Shown piece by piece: positions 1 to 13,327 of a stretch of DNA of 64,000 bases (its first letter is position 1; each line of letters opens with the position of its first letter). The position numbers and the translations under genes are program-made. A model generated the notes under the pieces. The model was given only the letters and a program-made list of their open reading frames with translations, was not told the origin of the DNA and searched no databases. The DNA is from Lichenostomus cassidix (Eukaryota; Chordata; Aves; Passeriformes; Meliphagidae): assembly GCA_008360975.2 (NCBI GenBank), contig CM039184.1, forward strand, positions 54,960,797-55,024,796, given 5' to 3'.

Positions 1-1260
1 ACTTACTGAGGCTGTTACCTGTTATTCCCAAGTCTTGAATTGTCAGTTGCTCTTAGGTATTAAGGTATTGGTACTTGGAAAAAAGGTATTTATCTTAGCA
101 GAAGATTATGTCTGTCCTTCCAGATATGGATCATCCACTTACTAAAGAGCTTATGGCTTTTGTACTGTTTTAGATACTGTAGCTTATCCTGCATGGGGAA
201 ATTTCTACCAAACATTCATCCAGAATAAATACTGGATGAATAGCTATATCAGATTATGAAGTTGTATCTCTTATACTTGTTTTTTAACATCTTCACTCAC
301 TCTACATTCCCAACATTTAACTACTGGCTTTAAATTTGAATACCCTAAAACATGGGAGCAATGCAACAGTTTGCAGAACTAGCGATAGAAACGCATTGGA
401 TTAGAAAGGAATTAGCTGGGTTTTCAATAAATGAAATTAATTCATCCATTCACCTGTCCCTACAGTTTTCCAGAGCTCAACTTTGATTGATTGATTAAAG
501 TAAAAATATAGAATGACTCAGTAGAGTTAATTCCCAAATTACAGAGGATCTGACATTTTTTTTTCATGCATTTCAAATCATAGTGAATTTAAGCTCTATG
601 TTCTTCTAGTGGTCAGTTAGCTGATAGAAAATAGATCTGTCTAGTTAGAAAAGCTATAAAACATATCAATGCAAACAATAGATCCTACTTCCTCTGTGCT
701 GCTATTCAAACTATCCTCCATTCCCACAGAGACCATGACAGCAAGCAAGAGATCCTCTGTCACAAAGAGGATATGCTTTGGCTTGGCTGCTGACTGACAG
801 AAACAAATGATTAGACATTTGTCTTTTTACTCTGTGCAGGAAGCACCACATTTGGTATTAATATTTCTGGCAGAGTACAGGACAGCATCCAGGGGTGCCA
901 AAAACAGTTCCCCAATGGCACAGACCAATTCTTTATAGTGAAATGAGGATTACAGTTTAAAACCAGAGTATTTATCAGATTTCTACAGCTACTGATGTCC
1001 TCCACTGGGCAAACAGTAGGGAGGGACACATTTTGAATGACCTTTTGAATATAAGAATGCTGTGATTTCAAAACTAAAAAAGGAATTAAGTAGTGGATAT
1101 TAAGACTAGTTTTGACTACAAACCATATAGGAGAAAAATATGGAGGGAAACCTGGTATTAGGTCAGTTGTAGAGTAACTACCAATTCAGCTGCAAAGTGG
1201 AAAACATTACTGTTCTACTAGGAATTCTTGAATTCCTTGTGTTTTCTCTTATACGCCTAC
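1..1260 (-). other. SLIT2: SLIT2 intron after exon ~29 (partial)
   Basis: AT-rich sequence downstream of the EGF3 exon donor. No exon, repeat or RNA gene recognised. The acceptor of this intron lies outside the window. Confidence 0.85.
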
Positions 1261-1400
1261 CTGTATATTCAGGTGGACAAAGGCAAGTATAGTTATTAAT
1301 TCCATCCACACAAGTGGAATTGTTCTCACAGTCATTGTCTTCACAGTCATCAACATTTACTTCACAGTTTTCACCTTCAAATCCATCTGCACAAGTGCAC
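1261..1400 (-). CDS. SLIT2: SLIT2 exon ~29: end of EGF2 and most of EGF3
   Basis: A 140-nt exon preceded by TATTGCAG and followed by donor GTAGGCG. The first G completes a Trp codon begun in the previous exon. It encodes [20 protein letters not shown] and then [18 protein letters not shown] and LCPPEYTG. This closes EGF2 and gives most of EGF3, whose VDDCE start and central Asn/Tyr are the signature of calcium-binding EGF repeats. The segment NNST holds potential N-glycosylation sequons. It ends in phase 1; the next exon is beyond the window. Human SLIT2, as I recall it, reads CICADGF where this copy has CTCADGF. Confidence 0.97.
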
Positions 1401-2803
1401 CTGCAATACAGAAAACCAAATAACCACATGGACATTTTAGGTGGGGAGTCCAGACAAGGAGTTGCGTAATTAATAGGTACAATATTTCATAATCACTATT
1501 CCTTAAAAAAACATGGTTGATATAATGTAAAAAGCTGTCATAATAAACAATCCCAACTTTTCATTTTTTAAATTACAGAAAAATGCTTCTAAAGTCATAC
1601 CTTAGTCTTTAGTTTAAGGGCCCTGCTAAATTAAATCATGGAGCAGTCCTTTTGAAAAGCATGATATTATAAGATTATATTTTTTATGGAAAGTGATCCT
1701 TTTGGTTTTTTAAGGTTAAATACATGGAAAATACTGTGGAATCAGTGATTAGTACATAACAGTAGTTTTCCACAATCATTCAGTTACATGCACCAATATA
1801 AAACTCTCTTTTACATACATGCATTCATATAAAAAACCAAAGCCTGTATAAATTCTTTGTAGCAGTAATTTTTTTTTTGCTTTTAATTATTTGTTTATGG
1901 AAAACAAATACATTAAAATAGATAGTAAATCTAAAATTCACTCAAACATGATTACACATACATTTTCATGTAATTTGCACTATATATAATTTCTGAAGCT
2001 TTCACTATGAGATTGATTTGATTTTCAAAACATGTAGTGTTCAAACAAATAAATGTAAAAGGTCAAATTCTGAGGCATGACTATGTCAATTTAAATTCTT
2101 GAGGCATAGGATTAAGATGTATACACTTAATTTTTAATAGAAGGCTATTTAATCCTCGGTCAGAATTCAGATTAAAAGTAAGAATAATGTCATAATGAAT
2201 TACAGGATAATGAATTGTATCTTTTTGAAGTGTCATTTCTAACAAGCTTGAGGTGTAGATTATTAAATGACTAATAATCTCACATAAGAATGCTATAGAA
2301 CTTTATTTCATAATTCATGAAGTACATCTGGAGTAATTGTACTGTGTGATTAAATAACTCAAGATTAAAAATGCTCACAGCATGTTTATCAGCTGGCATA
2401 GTGAGTTTCAAATGAATCATTAATTTTCTGTTTCACTGGGATTTACATTTTATCATTTACATGCTGTCTGTTGAAGTAATACACACAACAACAGATGAAT
2501 TATGAGATTTTTTCAGCAGGGATCTAGCTAGCTATTAATTAACATAATGGAGTCAATACTATGCTGTCTTGACCTGATATGCCTCAAATAATCACAATAA
2601 TTTATTATTGTTTTTAACAGATTCAAAGCTTTAGAAGCTTTCCAAGGATGGCAACATGTTCTGAAAACATATGAAGCACTAAGAATCTGCCTTTGCGGTG
2701 CACTTACCAGCAAACACAGAGAACCCAAAGAGTAACATCAACATTATTTCACCATAAAGAAGTCAGTAGTTTTCCATACTGTTACTGCAATTAAAAAACC
2801 TAC
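1401..2803 (-). other. SLIT2: SLIT2 intron between exons ~28 and ~29
   Basis: 1.4 kb, AT-rich, GT-AG. No repeat or other gene recognised. Confidence 0.9.
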
Positions 2804-2901
2804 CAGAAACCATCTTTTTCTCCTTCTTTCAAATGACAAGTTCCACCATGGTGGCACGGGTTACTAATGCAAGCATGAATGGGAATATCACAGTCTTGAC
2901 C
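2804..2901 (-). CDS. SLIT2: SLIT2 exon ~28: end of EGF1 and start of EGF2
   Basis: A 98-nt exon with acceptor CTATAG and donor GTAGGT. It starts at a codon boundary with [20 protein letters not shown] and continues with [13 protein letters not shown], the last Trp codon being split by the intron. It carries the last Cys of EGF1 (GQDC) and the first Cys residues of EGF2. The charged KEGEKDG insert in EGF2 is typical of SLIT2. The intron that separates it from the previous exon is only 133 bp. Confidence 0.96.
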
Positions 2902-3034
2902 CTATAGAGGGAACAACAATTATAATATAAGAAGAAAATACAGACACTAGTGGAAAGGGGACAGAGAATACTGAAAGGTTGTTAAGGATAAGCTTATATT
3001 TCAGTGAGCTTTTTCCTCTTCATGCAGTGCCTAC

Positions 3035-3159
3035 CTTGAAACCATATGGGCATGTACATCTGTAGAAGTCAACTGGATCATTATTGCAGGTTCCATCATT
3101 TTTACAAGGGTTTGATAAACAGGGGTTACACTTTGCAAGGATATTAACGTCCACAGGCC
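3035..3159 (-). CDS. SLIT2: SLIT2 exon ~27: EGF1
   Basis: A 125-nt exon with acceptor TTTTTAAG and donor GTAGGC. The first two bases complete a Gly codon split after the D4 C-cap exon. It encodes [20 protein letters not shown] and then [22 protein letters not shown], which is the linker from D4 plus most of EGF1 with the CxxxPCxNxGTC and CxCPxGF spacing. It marks the change from the Robo-binding LRR half to the EGF half of the protein. The downstream exon at 2901 continues in phase 0. Confidence 0.96.
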
Positions 3160-6100
3160 CTTAAAAATACAAATTGGATAGTCAGAAACAAGCAACTATT
3201 AATTTATATTGGACAGGATCTATCTGCCATGTTGCTTTAAATTTTAAAATAGACTTTATATTTTGGACTTTGTGGTGTTCCTGTACTAATGAAATGTTGA
3301 ACTGTCCTTAATTCTTTTGATGCAACCAAATAAATTTGGGATTGGATTTTTGGTTTAAGTATCACTTTTTGGGTTTTGTTAAGAAGCTGACACCAAAATG
3401 ATTCCCATACTCCTATTCTCTGAAAGCTTAACAGTTTTGATCCATGATAATTACCTCCACTTTGTATTAACAAAATGAAGAATACAATTTCAGCCTTTGT
3501 TTTGTCATGAGATAGAAACTGCCTGTGAGAAAACAGGCTATCCCAGTTTGCAATCCTTCCCACGATGGTGTTACTGAGAACACTTTTTTTAATGCATTTT
3601 TGCTTTAACTTATTTTTCATCTGCAGGATCACATAGATGGCAAAATGAAATGATAAAATTACCTGTAAATTTCTTGAACATCTGTAACTGTAATTTAAAT
3701 TGCATTGTCCAAGCTGTCTCATAATGAATAACTCTATACTGTGTCTTTCCTCCTTATGAGTCAGCCACAGCTCTGTGTATTACTGTGTTAGTTGAGCCCA
3801 CAAATTATGTAAACTGTACCACGAACTTATGTGCAAATGAAGACTGAAATCCATGCTTGCAGTCTAGCTTCTTCTATTAATGATTATAATGAAAGAATTC
3901 GGAAATGAAAATTGACAAAACCCTAAGCTTCAGAACTCAGACTTAGAGCTTTTACATACACAAATCTTATCTCCGTTATTTAAATTTTTTTTAGATTTTT
4001 TTTTCTGTAGTTTTCCAATTCTACAGCCATTTTATGGTGAATTTTCAAGTTAGGAACCACCTTTTTTGTTGGTTTGGTTTGGTTTTTTTGTGTCAAACAG
4101 CCAAAGAAATCACTGGTTACTTGTTAAAAACTAAAAAACACCTATGTAGAAATAATGATTAATTTTCATAATTTTTGTGAAGTTTGATTACTGTGAGAGA
4201 AAACTGGGGTCTTTGCCAAATGCTTATTAAGAGAATGAAGATACATTATCTCCAGCTCTATTGCCTGATGACAATACTGCCTCCAGTTTGATTTTAGATT
4301 TCCCCTATTAAAAAAAAACCCTTTCAGTTATCCACAGGTGAATTGTACCTTTGAAGGAATAAACAGTGATTTCCTCCAAATGGCAAATGCCTGATTGCTC
4401 CTTAACAGGTTTTACACAAAATGAGCCAAACTGCAGAGTTTTCCAAGCTTAAAGGGCTTTGCTGAGATATGGGCCTTTATTCTATTTTTAAATTTAGATT
4501 GATTAACTATCTTATTTTGCGAATTAATCCCATATTAATTGTAAAGGAGCTGGCCTGGAAGGAAGCCCTGTGATTGTAAGGATCCAGTAGGGAGTGTCAG
4601 ACAAAGAATGGGTGACTTTTCAATTTTTTTTCAAATCTGCAGTTGTTGGTATCCTTCTGTGTCACAGCTTGCAAGCAGAACACGGTAATATGTGATAAGG
4701 TGCTTATTGCCACAGCCATAATCTGTACGGATCATTAATTTTTTTTTTTTTCTCTTCATGTCTTTATTTTGAAAGAGAAATCAATACCTGGTTAAAGCAT
4801 CTGTTAGATCAGCACAGAGGAGAGGCAGAAAAGTTGAAACAAACATCATAGAATCAACACCTAGAAAGGCCAGGCTGCACTCTAGACTATTGCTGATTAT
4901 TGCTAGAGAATATAAAGAGGTTCTGTGAAAAAAATTAAGTGAAAGAGGCACATACATAAAACTTTGTAACACTGTGCTGTAGCCTGGGAGTCAATCCTTC
5001 CTTCTGTTTATTTTGAATATTATATCCTCTTTTCAACTTTTCATATAATAAGATGCTAATTAATTGGCACAAATTAAAAAACATTCAGTAACTAATGTTT
5101 TGTTCCCAAACTGATTAGCAATCTAAATTTCACTTCCAAAACAGAGACAGAAAATGGGAACCTAAGTCTCAACAAAATAGTAAACAAAATTATCTGATTT
5201 TGTGCTTTATTTATTTCAAACTAATATATATGTAATCTCCAATATAAATGAAAATTTTGATTTATCATTCTTCAGTTGTAAGATCAAAAAAATGCAAAGA
5301 CAGTTTTGGATCCTATTTTCATTTTCACTATAGCATTCATTTCCTCTTTCTGCTTGCATGTGTTAAAAAACGTGAAGATGGAAAAGAATTTGGTTCATAA
5401 CCTATTGTTTAGTTTTTCAAATTGTAGACATCTATGTTCTTGATTAAGCCCTAACTGAGAAAAAAAAATTCTTTTGTAAACAGAGAAAAACCTAACAGTA
5501 TTTTATTGACAAACATAATTTCATACATGTAGCTATCTAAGATGTTTTGAGACAAAACATAAAACAAACCCTCTCAAACCAGTTTCTAGAGAAACCTGCT
5601 GCAAGAAAAACACTGAGGTCTGACATTTTGTGACTCCTTTCTTGCATATGGCCTCAAAATTATCTTCACTGCTAATGAAATCACCAGTTTTAGTACAGTG
5701 CAATGGAAGTAATAAATTCAGTTAGATAACTTTCAGATTTTAAACCCAGAGTTTTGAAATAATAAAACTGTTCATGCAATATGCTAAATGATATATCATG
5801 AATAATCAGCTGTAAATTCATCACAGGGGAGAACGAACAGCAAACATGCATGTCTTAGGAAAGAAGTCTTCTTGAGGTACACAAAAGGAAGGTCAGAAGG
5901 TCTGTTCTCAATCAGATCAGCCATTCCAGATCTACTTATAACCTTACCTGGTATCAGAAAACCACAAGGCCCTGGAATCTCTAGAAGCAGGGCATGGATG
6001 ATAAAGAGGTGAAAGTAAAAGATTGAGAAGCTGTTAGAGCCCATATTAAAAAAAAAGAAAGAAAAATCCCACCCACAAATGTAGAAAAATAACTGGAAGA

Positions 6101-8225
6101 AGAAAATATTAATGGATGATTCCTGCAGTGAAAGAATTCATAAAATTAGAGTACGGTAATTTTGTTGAGCTTTAAAACTGAGATGAGACTTTCTTGTAAA
6201 ATGCCATTTTCACTGGGAACTGTTCATTACGTATGTAAAATTCAAGCACCCATTTCACTATCAACTGAATCCCTAGATAGTGATGAGAGGGAATTACACA
6301 TTACTCTTTTCCTGTAAATACATATACAGTAGCAGACCATCAACAGATATTCTGAAAACAGCCCTTTTACTCATAGCCAAAAATTTTGGTTCTAATAGGA
6401 ACATAGCATCTTGCTAATTTCTATTATTTAGCAGTTCATTTTTAAGCAAAAGATAAAATTACTTATTTTTGAGCAACAGACACAAAATGTCTTACAGGGC
6501 CATCATGTCATTGAAAAGCTCCTGATTTGGAATCTGTAATTATGAGCATCTTCATAGGACAGTGGCAGGAAAATTATTTTCTTTCAAAGGTATCCATAAT
6601 ACCAGATCTCCACTCTTGGAAGTGAAACAAATACACAGTTCTTACCCTGCATAATAATATAAAGGATATTTTCGGATGGGCAAGAGGGAGGAAGATACAC
6701 TTTCTGAGTTGTCTGACAGAAACATAACAATGATTGCAGGCAGAAGTGATACAGTTTGTAAAACTGACAAAGCTGGAAAATAACTATACAGGTTCTTCAT
6801 GTCCATGCTAATGTTCTTTCACTTGTATCCCTATGACAGTGTGCAATAAGAGCAGATCTGAAATATCCTACAGGAGATGCTTGTCAAGAAAATGATTGGA
6901 TTGGCCAGCAAATATCCTATCTAAAATGAGGCTAAGAGACTGCACCATATGAGTGTCATGTGCAATGAACACTGGCATGACATCAGAGATGTAATGCTGA
7001 AAAATTTCAAGAAGGATTTAGAGGGGAAAAAATTTTCACTGGCATCACAAGTAACAAGATGGCTTGCAGTGGTTTTTATATACAAAAAAAGGGGTTTTGA
7101 CAGAAAGTCTAAAGAGAAAAGACTAAATAGATTAAATATGTAGTAAAGAACAACTTTGTATAAGACAAACTCAGACAAAGTCCCACTGCTTTTTTAAAAA
7201 TGACAAAGGGATAAAGCTCACCTCTGAAGATACATTAAAAGATCAGTAAGTCAAAACAGCTTGAAGATTACCTAGATGCTGAGAATAAGTTACTCCTACA
7301 AGACTAAAGATCATATTCATCTGATGCCTCTGAAATCATAATGAGCTTAGTAAGGGTTTACAAACATAAGAACACATAATTTTTTTTTTCAGTTCGAGTT
7401 TCAATGTTTCTAAATCAGAACCATGGAAGATGAAGATACAGTAGAGGCTTTCTGTGTTTTCAAAATATTTAAGAAGGGATAAAACAATGGAATAGAGGAA
7501 GATTAAAGAGTAAACAAACCAAGTTCTCACTCGATGTAAGTAAAAAGGGAACTTTTTTAAAAAGTAATAGTACAGTTCAGAAAAAGAACCTAGGATTTCA
7601 CAGATAATAATAGAAGTTGTGATATAAATGCCAGCAACACTGATACCAAGGTGGAGTTAAATGTCCTGAGAAACCTGACCATTTAACAACATTTTAGAAT
7701 GAGACCTCTAGAGCGGTTATCACATTCCTTTATCTACCTTTTTCTTGTTTTTTGTTTGGTTGGGTTTGGTTTGGTTTGGTTTGTGCTTTCTTCTGAAATA
7801 TTAGAGACATATTCTGCATATAACTGCAGACGTCAAGGATTATGGATGTATTTACAGTTTTTACAGTGAACAGCTTGAAGGAAAAAGGCCAAGGGAAGTG
7901 TAGATGTTTAAACTATTCATAACTGAGGCAGTACAAAGTACCTATGTACTATGATGTACTAGGTACATCAGGAATACTGTAGTGCAAGTCCAAAGACTTT
8001 TTTCTCTCTCTATTTCAAAAGAGATAGGAATTCAAATATTTTAAAAAAATGCATTTCCTGAATGGAACCAATGGCTATTTCCCAAGGTATGAGCAATAAT
8101 GACAAGACTGAGCGAAGATGCTATAATAAATGCATTTTTAGCCCACAAGACTCTCAATTCACAGCTCAACTGTCTGTAAAAATTAAAAATTTACACTTCA
8201 ATGAGAAAAAAAATAACAACAGTAC
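3160..8225 (-). other. SLIT2: SLIT2 intron between D4 C-cap and EGF1 exons
   Basis: 5.1 kb between the LRR half and the EGF half. It holds the (TTTGG)n repeat at 7750. A 161-codon open frame at 3237-3722 on the minus strand has no recognisable domain and is treated as chance. No CR1 copy was recognised. Confidence 0.85.
7750..7783 (+). repeat. (TTTGG)n simple repeat
   Basis: Five-base units TTTGG/GGTTT repeated about four times with flanking T-rich sequence. Confidence 0.85.
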
Positions 8226-8389
8226 CTTGGCAAGTAAACTTCTTAGAAGGAGTTGTGAGAAGAAGTTTATCTGCCATTTCTCCAGGACCAGCACAACGTG
8301 CAATACCAGGTTCTTTGTATTCTGATTTTACCCAGTCAGATAGCCACTGCATGTTACAATCACAATAAAGAGGATTTGCTCCAATAGCC
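8226..8389 (-). CDS. SLIT2: SLIT2 exon ~26: D4 LRR C-terminal cap
   Basis: A 164-nt exon with acceptor TTCCCACAG and donor GTACTG. It encodes [20 protein letters not shown], then [20 protein letters not shown] and [14 protein letters not shown]. The NPxxCDCxxxWLxxW core and four cysteines define an LRRCT cap. D4 is the domain linked to Slit dimerisation and heparan-sulphate binding in published structural work. The length equals that of the D1 and D2 C-cap exons, as expected from internal duplication of the domain. It enters in phase 2 and leaves in phase 1. Confidence 0.98.
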
Positions 8390-10742
8390 CTGTGGGAAAC
8401 AGACAAATAAAAAAGGGAATCAAATTTTAAATGGCTGCTTTTTAAAAAAGAAGCCAGAAAATAGTTTGCCAAAAAACATTCAAAACCCAAAAACCTACTC
8501 ACCCTCCACCAAAATGCCTGTTAGAGCACTAAGTGTCTGGATTTGAGTTCCAGATCGAGAAGTGATAGTTTTAGTAGAAATGTGGTCCAGAAATCTAGAT
8601 ATTCTTTACAGCACTATGTGTGAGCTTTGGTGAGCTAATAAGCTAATACTAACTAGCTCTGTTTCACTGATGGTTTGTAATGGCAAAGATCAGCTGCATC
8701 AGCAAAGTGAAACTGATACTGGGAAATTAAGTTAACAAGAATAAAGTATTTCTTCCGAAGCAGTCAAGAGAATTCCACAGAGTTCTGCCCTGATATTTTT
8801 CCTTTTCAGTTTATGGCTCCCAGGCTGGTACAAACCATCTGTTTCTAAGCCTCCAAATTTGATTTAATTATTTCCTCTTTGGAGCTCTCTCACTGAACTC
8901 ACAACTATGTACAGAATTCTGTAAGAGTTCTCTGCTGTATAAGTAAATAAAACTACATTATCCTAGCTTTGTGGTAGTTACATAAGAATTGCCTCATTAT
9001 GAAAGAAAATCCATTTCTTTAAATGACGATCCTTCTGATTTTTTAAATTAAAAAAAATTTAGCTAGAGATTTCAGAATTAATTTCTGTAATAGCTTTTTA
9101 AGTGTTTATTTTCCTTGCTGGAAACTATAAATACACTTAACGCTCTGAAAACAATGATACATTGTTTGTAGTTAATTTGGAGGATTGAAGCATTGTGCTA
9201 TTCTGTAAAGATGTACTCATGTTTCTTTTAAGAAATACAATAATCATGGAATTTTAAACAGATACTCTCAACACATGCAAACACTATTAAATGGCAGTAT
9301 TGGAACATTCTCCTTCTCCAGATGTTTCAATACTTTTTTCGGATTGTTTCACAGCTTTGAATCTGTGGGTCTTCTAGAGATACAAGAAAGTCATTGGCAA
9401 GCAAAGGCAGTAGAAACTACCAGAGCTGAAATGCTCTTTTTTGCCCTACTGAGCAGAAAGCCCTCTCAATTTTACTACATTCAAGCTGAACTCAAGAAAA
9501 TACACGTATTTGTTTAGTCAGGATTAAGTTAGAACAGTAAAAAAAAAAAAAGTTTTAGTGACAAGGGAACTTCCCATGCAAGAAGAAACACCTAGAATTC
9601 GTCCATTCTGTATTTGCAAGAGTGGATGCCAGCTTGAACTGAGATAACACAATTGTTCTGCTAAAATCAGAATATTAATAAGGAAAACTGGTATACATTA
9701 AGAAAAAAATACCAGCAACAATCAAATCTATATAAGTTTTACTGATATTTCATGCAGATAAGTTAGTTTAATAGTAGCATTTGTATGAATTTTCAATGAC
9801 TGAAAACTTAATCAGTATGAAACTTCTGAGAAATGGCAAGCTAAATGTAAATGTCCAATAATGAATGAAAAACAGATAATTAAGTTTTTAACAACTTCTG
9901 CTGTTCAGAAACTTAAAGCCCCAAGTATATCTAAAGGCACTAGTCAACTTACTCCTGAAAGTCTTCATTATCCATAAACACCTTAATGTTTGCAGAAGGT
10001 AGCTTGTTCTAATTTAGATTCTCAATGAAAATTAAAAACTGGAAAACTATTGCCTCAAATTATGTTCTGGAATCAGATGTGATGTGTTTAGTGTCAACTT
10101 TACAGATATCAACACAGAATCATACAATAATTTACGGCACTCTGGGGGTCATCTAGTCTCACCTCCTGCACAAAGCAGGACTACCTTGGCAGTCAGGGCT
10201 GCTCAGGGCTATTTCCAGCTCAGCTCTGAAAATCTCCAGGGATGGAGATTCTCCTGCTTCTTTGGGCAAGCTGGCTGGACCATCCTCACAGTGAGGAATT
10301 TTTTTTAATGTTCAATCAAATTTCCCTTGCTGCAGGTTTTGACGATTTACTCTGATTCTTCACTGTGCAACTCTGCATCTCCATCATTGCTGCAATTCTT
10401 AGGGGCTTGAATACTATCAGGTCTCTCCTTGGCATCCCTTTCTCCACGCTAGATAAACCCATTTCCTGTAGCTTCTCTTTACAACTCGTACAGTCCAGCC
10501 ACCTCCTAACCCTGCTTGCCCCTGTGTTGGATTTGCTGTTCATTAACATCTGCTTTGTACTGGAGAAACTGAAAATATATTCCAGATGTGGCCCTAGGAG
10601 GGCCAAGCGGAAAGGAGTGATAAGCATCCTCAATCCACTGGCTTCTCACTTTCAAATTTAGCCCAGAGTGTCTTTAGCCTTCATTGTCATAAAGACACAG
10701 GGCAAAACCAAAAAAAAATGCACTATACCACTGAATACTCAC
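8390..10742 (-). other. SLIT2: SLIT2 intron between D4 LRR 4 and C-cap
   Basis: 2.35 kb. The only recognised content is the CR1 fragment at 10112-10640. Confidence 0.85.
10112..10640 (-). mobile_element. CR1 LINE 3' fragment
   Basis: The plus strand reads the reverse complement of an avian CR1 3' end: an ACAGAATCATA-type start, a GGTCATCTAGTC segment, then CAGGGATGGAGATTC and the rest of the 3' UTR/ORF2 tail. It is strongly diverged and 5'-truncated. It lies in the intron between the D4 C-cap exon and LRR 4, in the same orientation as SLIT2. Open frames inside it are decayed LINE sequence. Confidence 0.85.
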
Positions 10743-10814
10743 AGGTGTGATAATGCTGAAAGATCATTAAAGGCTCCTTCAGGAACAACAGAAATATCAT
10801 TTCCATGTAAAGAC
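10743..10814 (-). CDS. SLIT2: SLIT2 exon ~25: D4 leucine-rich repeat 4
   Basis: A 72-nt exon with acceptor TCTTCAAG and donor GTGAGTAT. It encodes [20 protein letters not shown] then LSHL, one 24-residue LRR matching LxxNxIxxVPxGAFxxLxxL. It has phase 2 at both ends, so skipping would leave the frame intact. A 2.1-kb intron with a plus-strand CR1 separates it from the preceding LRR exon. Confidence 0.97.
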
Positions 10815-12960
10815 CTTGAAGAGAAAATTAATACATTAACACAATAATATAAATGCATAAAAATCATCAGTTTAACTTGGCAAATTGCATCTTCTTTCAA
10901 CAGTTTTCAATTTTTCACTTTTTTTTTTCTTCCAGTTCCTCAGTGTTTCCAACTGTTGTGGTTTCTTTTTTTTTTTTCTTTTTTTTGCAAACTCTAACTG
11001 GCAGCCTACTTGTCATTTGATGTTTTGCGTCCTGGATTTTCATAAGAAATGTAAATACTGTGATTATTTTAAAACTGAAAATAAAAGTTGATAAAAGTAG
11101 CTGCAATTCTGCAAAGTCCTGATTGGATTTAGAGACAGCAGACAGCAGAATTCCCTGAAATTTGCATTAATTAGGTTCATATGTTCTTTTTAACCTTTCA
11201 TGGATTCATAGAACATACAGGCATTGATACTTAAAGTTTTAAGGCTTTTGTCTGAATTTGATGGTAGAGGTAGAGAATGAAAGACTTCATGAAGCATCAA
11301 TACTAGAAACAGTAATATTTCTTTTGTAGCAAACCTGCTGATTTCACCAACAATATGAAGTTCAACACGGGAAACAAACTGCCAGATTCTGCACCTGGGA
11401 TGGGGCAACCCTGCTTGTGTGTACAAACTGGGGAGTGAGATGCTGGAGAGCAGCACTGTGGAAAGAGATCTGAGGGTCCTGGTCAGTGGCAAGTTGAACC
11501 TGAGTCAGCAGTGCCCTGGCAGCCAGGAGGGCCAGCTGTGTCCTGGGGGGCATCAGGCACAGCATTGCCAGCCAGGCAAGGGAAGGGATTGTCCTGCTCT
11601 GCTCTGGGCTGGGGCAGCCTCACCTCCAGTGCTGGGGGCAGCTTTGGGTGCCACAATATAAAAAAGATATAAAGCTGTTAAAAAGTGTCCAAAGGAAACA
11701 AATGGTGGTGGTGATGGGTCTGGAGGGGAAGCTGTGAGAGGAGTGTCTGAGGTCACTTGGTCTGCTCAGCCTGAAGAAGAGGAGACTGAGGGGAGACATC
11801 ACTGCAGACACCCATGAGGGGAGGAGGAGGGGCAACACTGATCTCTCTGTGGTGACCAGTGACAGGTCCCCAGGAAATGGCCTGAAGTTGTGTTAGGGGA
11901 GGTTCAGGTTGGATATCAGGAAAAGGTTCTTCACCCAGAGGGTGGTTGGGCACTGGAACAGCTTCTCAGGGAAGTGCTCACAGCACCAGCCTGACAGAGC
12001 TCAAGAAGCATTTGGACAATGCTCTCAGGCACATGCTGTGACTCTTGGGGATGTCCTGTGCAGGTCCAGGAGCTGGACCCAACGATCTTTGTGCGTCCCT
12101 TCCAACTCAGCTTATTCTGTGATTCTGTGAGAAATATCTCTTCTTTTCTATAAATTCATTCAGTTACATGAAAATCTAACACATACAGAATTATGGTTCT
12201 TGAAATTATCCATATTTATATTGAAGTTATGAAAGCACAACTAAATAATGCCATGCTTGAGGTATTTCTTCCAACCAAGTATTTAAATGGTTATAAATGA
12301 CCCAAATGGAGGCGAAAATTACATGTTCTGCTGTGGACGTTTGAAAAGGAATTTCTGCAGGCTTTTTGCTTAATGACAAACTGAAGCTGTAAATGAGACT
12401 GACTGTTCTTTATTTTCCTCTGTCCATTTTTGTGCCCTGTCAACCATGTTTTTCCTGGTGGCAAAATGGAAAGTTTTCTTGCAACCAAAAAGTAAAGTTA
12501 TGGATTTTCAATACTTAACCATGATGTCATGGTTTTGGAAATACTCCCACATTAAATGAAACAAGACAGAAAGAAATTTACTGTTGGAATAAAAATATTC
12601 AAGATTCAAGTTCAAATCCCCCTCATATACACTGAAGGAATTTATGCAATGGCATCTTTTGCTAGACTTTAATACTTATAATAAGGAAGGACATAACACA
12701 AAAAAAGAAAGAAAGAAAAAAAGCAGAAAAATAAAAGTGCATGTCTGTATATAAAATGTTCCCCAGAGTCATGTAACTTGTGCAGCATTTTGAGATTGTA
12801 CTTCCCCAGAATGAAGCCGCTTAGAATTTTAAGACTACATAATTATCACTTCTTGAATATTTGATAGGTTTTAAAATCTGCTAACTTTTAACAGTTTTGC
12901 TATCCTCTGTACAAAAATAAAAATTATAGAAAATAGCAATTATTAGAAAATAATACTTAC
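10815..12960 (-). other. SLIT2: SLIT2 intron between D4 LRRs 3 and 4
   Basis: 2.1 kb, holding T-rich runs near 10920-10990 and the plus-strand CR1 at 11350-12133. Confidence 0.85.
11350..12133 (+). mobile_element. CR1 LINE 3' fragment, antisense to SLIT2
   Basis: It runs in the plus direction from a GAAGTTCAACA-like ORF2 end through the 3' UTR (GGTTGGATATCAGGAAAAGG, TTCTTCACCCAGAGGGTGG) to the terminal short direct repeats ATTCTGTGATTCTGTGA at about 12117-12133, which is the diagnostic CR1 end. It has several internal decays. It is one of only two plus-strand CR1 copies in the window. Confidence 0.9.
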
Positions 12961-13032
12961 AACAACCTAAGTGATTTCAACCCATCAAAAGTCCGTGCAG
13001 GAATACATCTTAGGCGGTTGTAACTAAGAATT
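12961..13032 (-). CDS. SLIT2: SLIT2 exon ~24: D4 leucine-rich repeat 3
   Basis: A 72-nt exon with acceptor ATTTTCAG and donor GTAAGTAT. It encodes [20 protein letters not shown] then LRLL, a single LRR. Human SLIT2 from memory has CIPPRTF at the position that reads CIPARTF here. Symmetric phase-2 boundaries; the upstream intron to the next LRR exon is only 223 bp. Confidence 0.97.
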
Positions 13033-13255
13033 CTGAAAATATATAAAATACTGTCAGCAAATATATCAGTCATTCAGTAAACAATGCAGAGCATGACCAA
13101 AATCAGGTTTTGCACACATAGCTAATTAGGAAACAAGTTATTTTACAGCCTCCAAATCAAGCAAGTTTTAATATCAACTAAATGCCCTTTCATTCCAAGA
13201 CAAAAAACCCCACTGCAATGCTTCCAAAGAGTCAGTGTTACATGTTTAAACTTAC

Positions 13256-13327
13256 AAGGTGAGCAGCTGAGTCATGTTGCTGAAGCTCTGATTAGAAAGA
13301 GTGCTGATTCTGTTGTTACTTAAATCT
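13256..13327 (-). CDS. SLIT2: SLIT2 exon ~23: D4 leucine-rich repeat 2
   Basis: A 72-nt exon with acceptor TTTTTTAG and donor GTAAGTTT. It encodes [20 protein letters not shown] then LLTL. The LRR contains two overlapping candidate N-glycosylation sites, NQS and NMT. Symmetric phase-2 boundaries. Confidence 0.97.

Noticed and set aside
1261..1435. Independent small gene starting [11 protein letters not shown]
   Set aside because: The first residues come from intron sequence; an acceptor site at 1401 shows that the coding part is an EGF exon of SLIT2.
3237..3722. 161-codon open frame on the minus strand
   Set aside because: It lies within the intron between the D4 C-cap and EGF1 exons. Its translation has no recognisable domain, no supporting splice context is seen, and the flanking SLIT2 exons join exactly without it.
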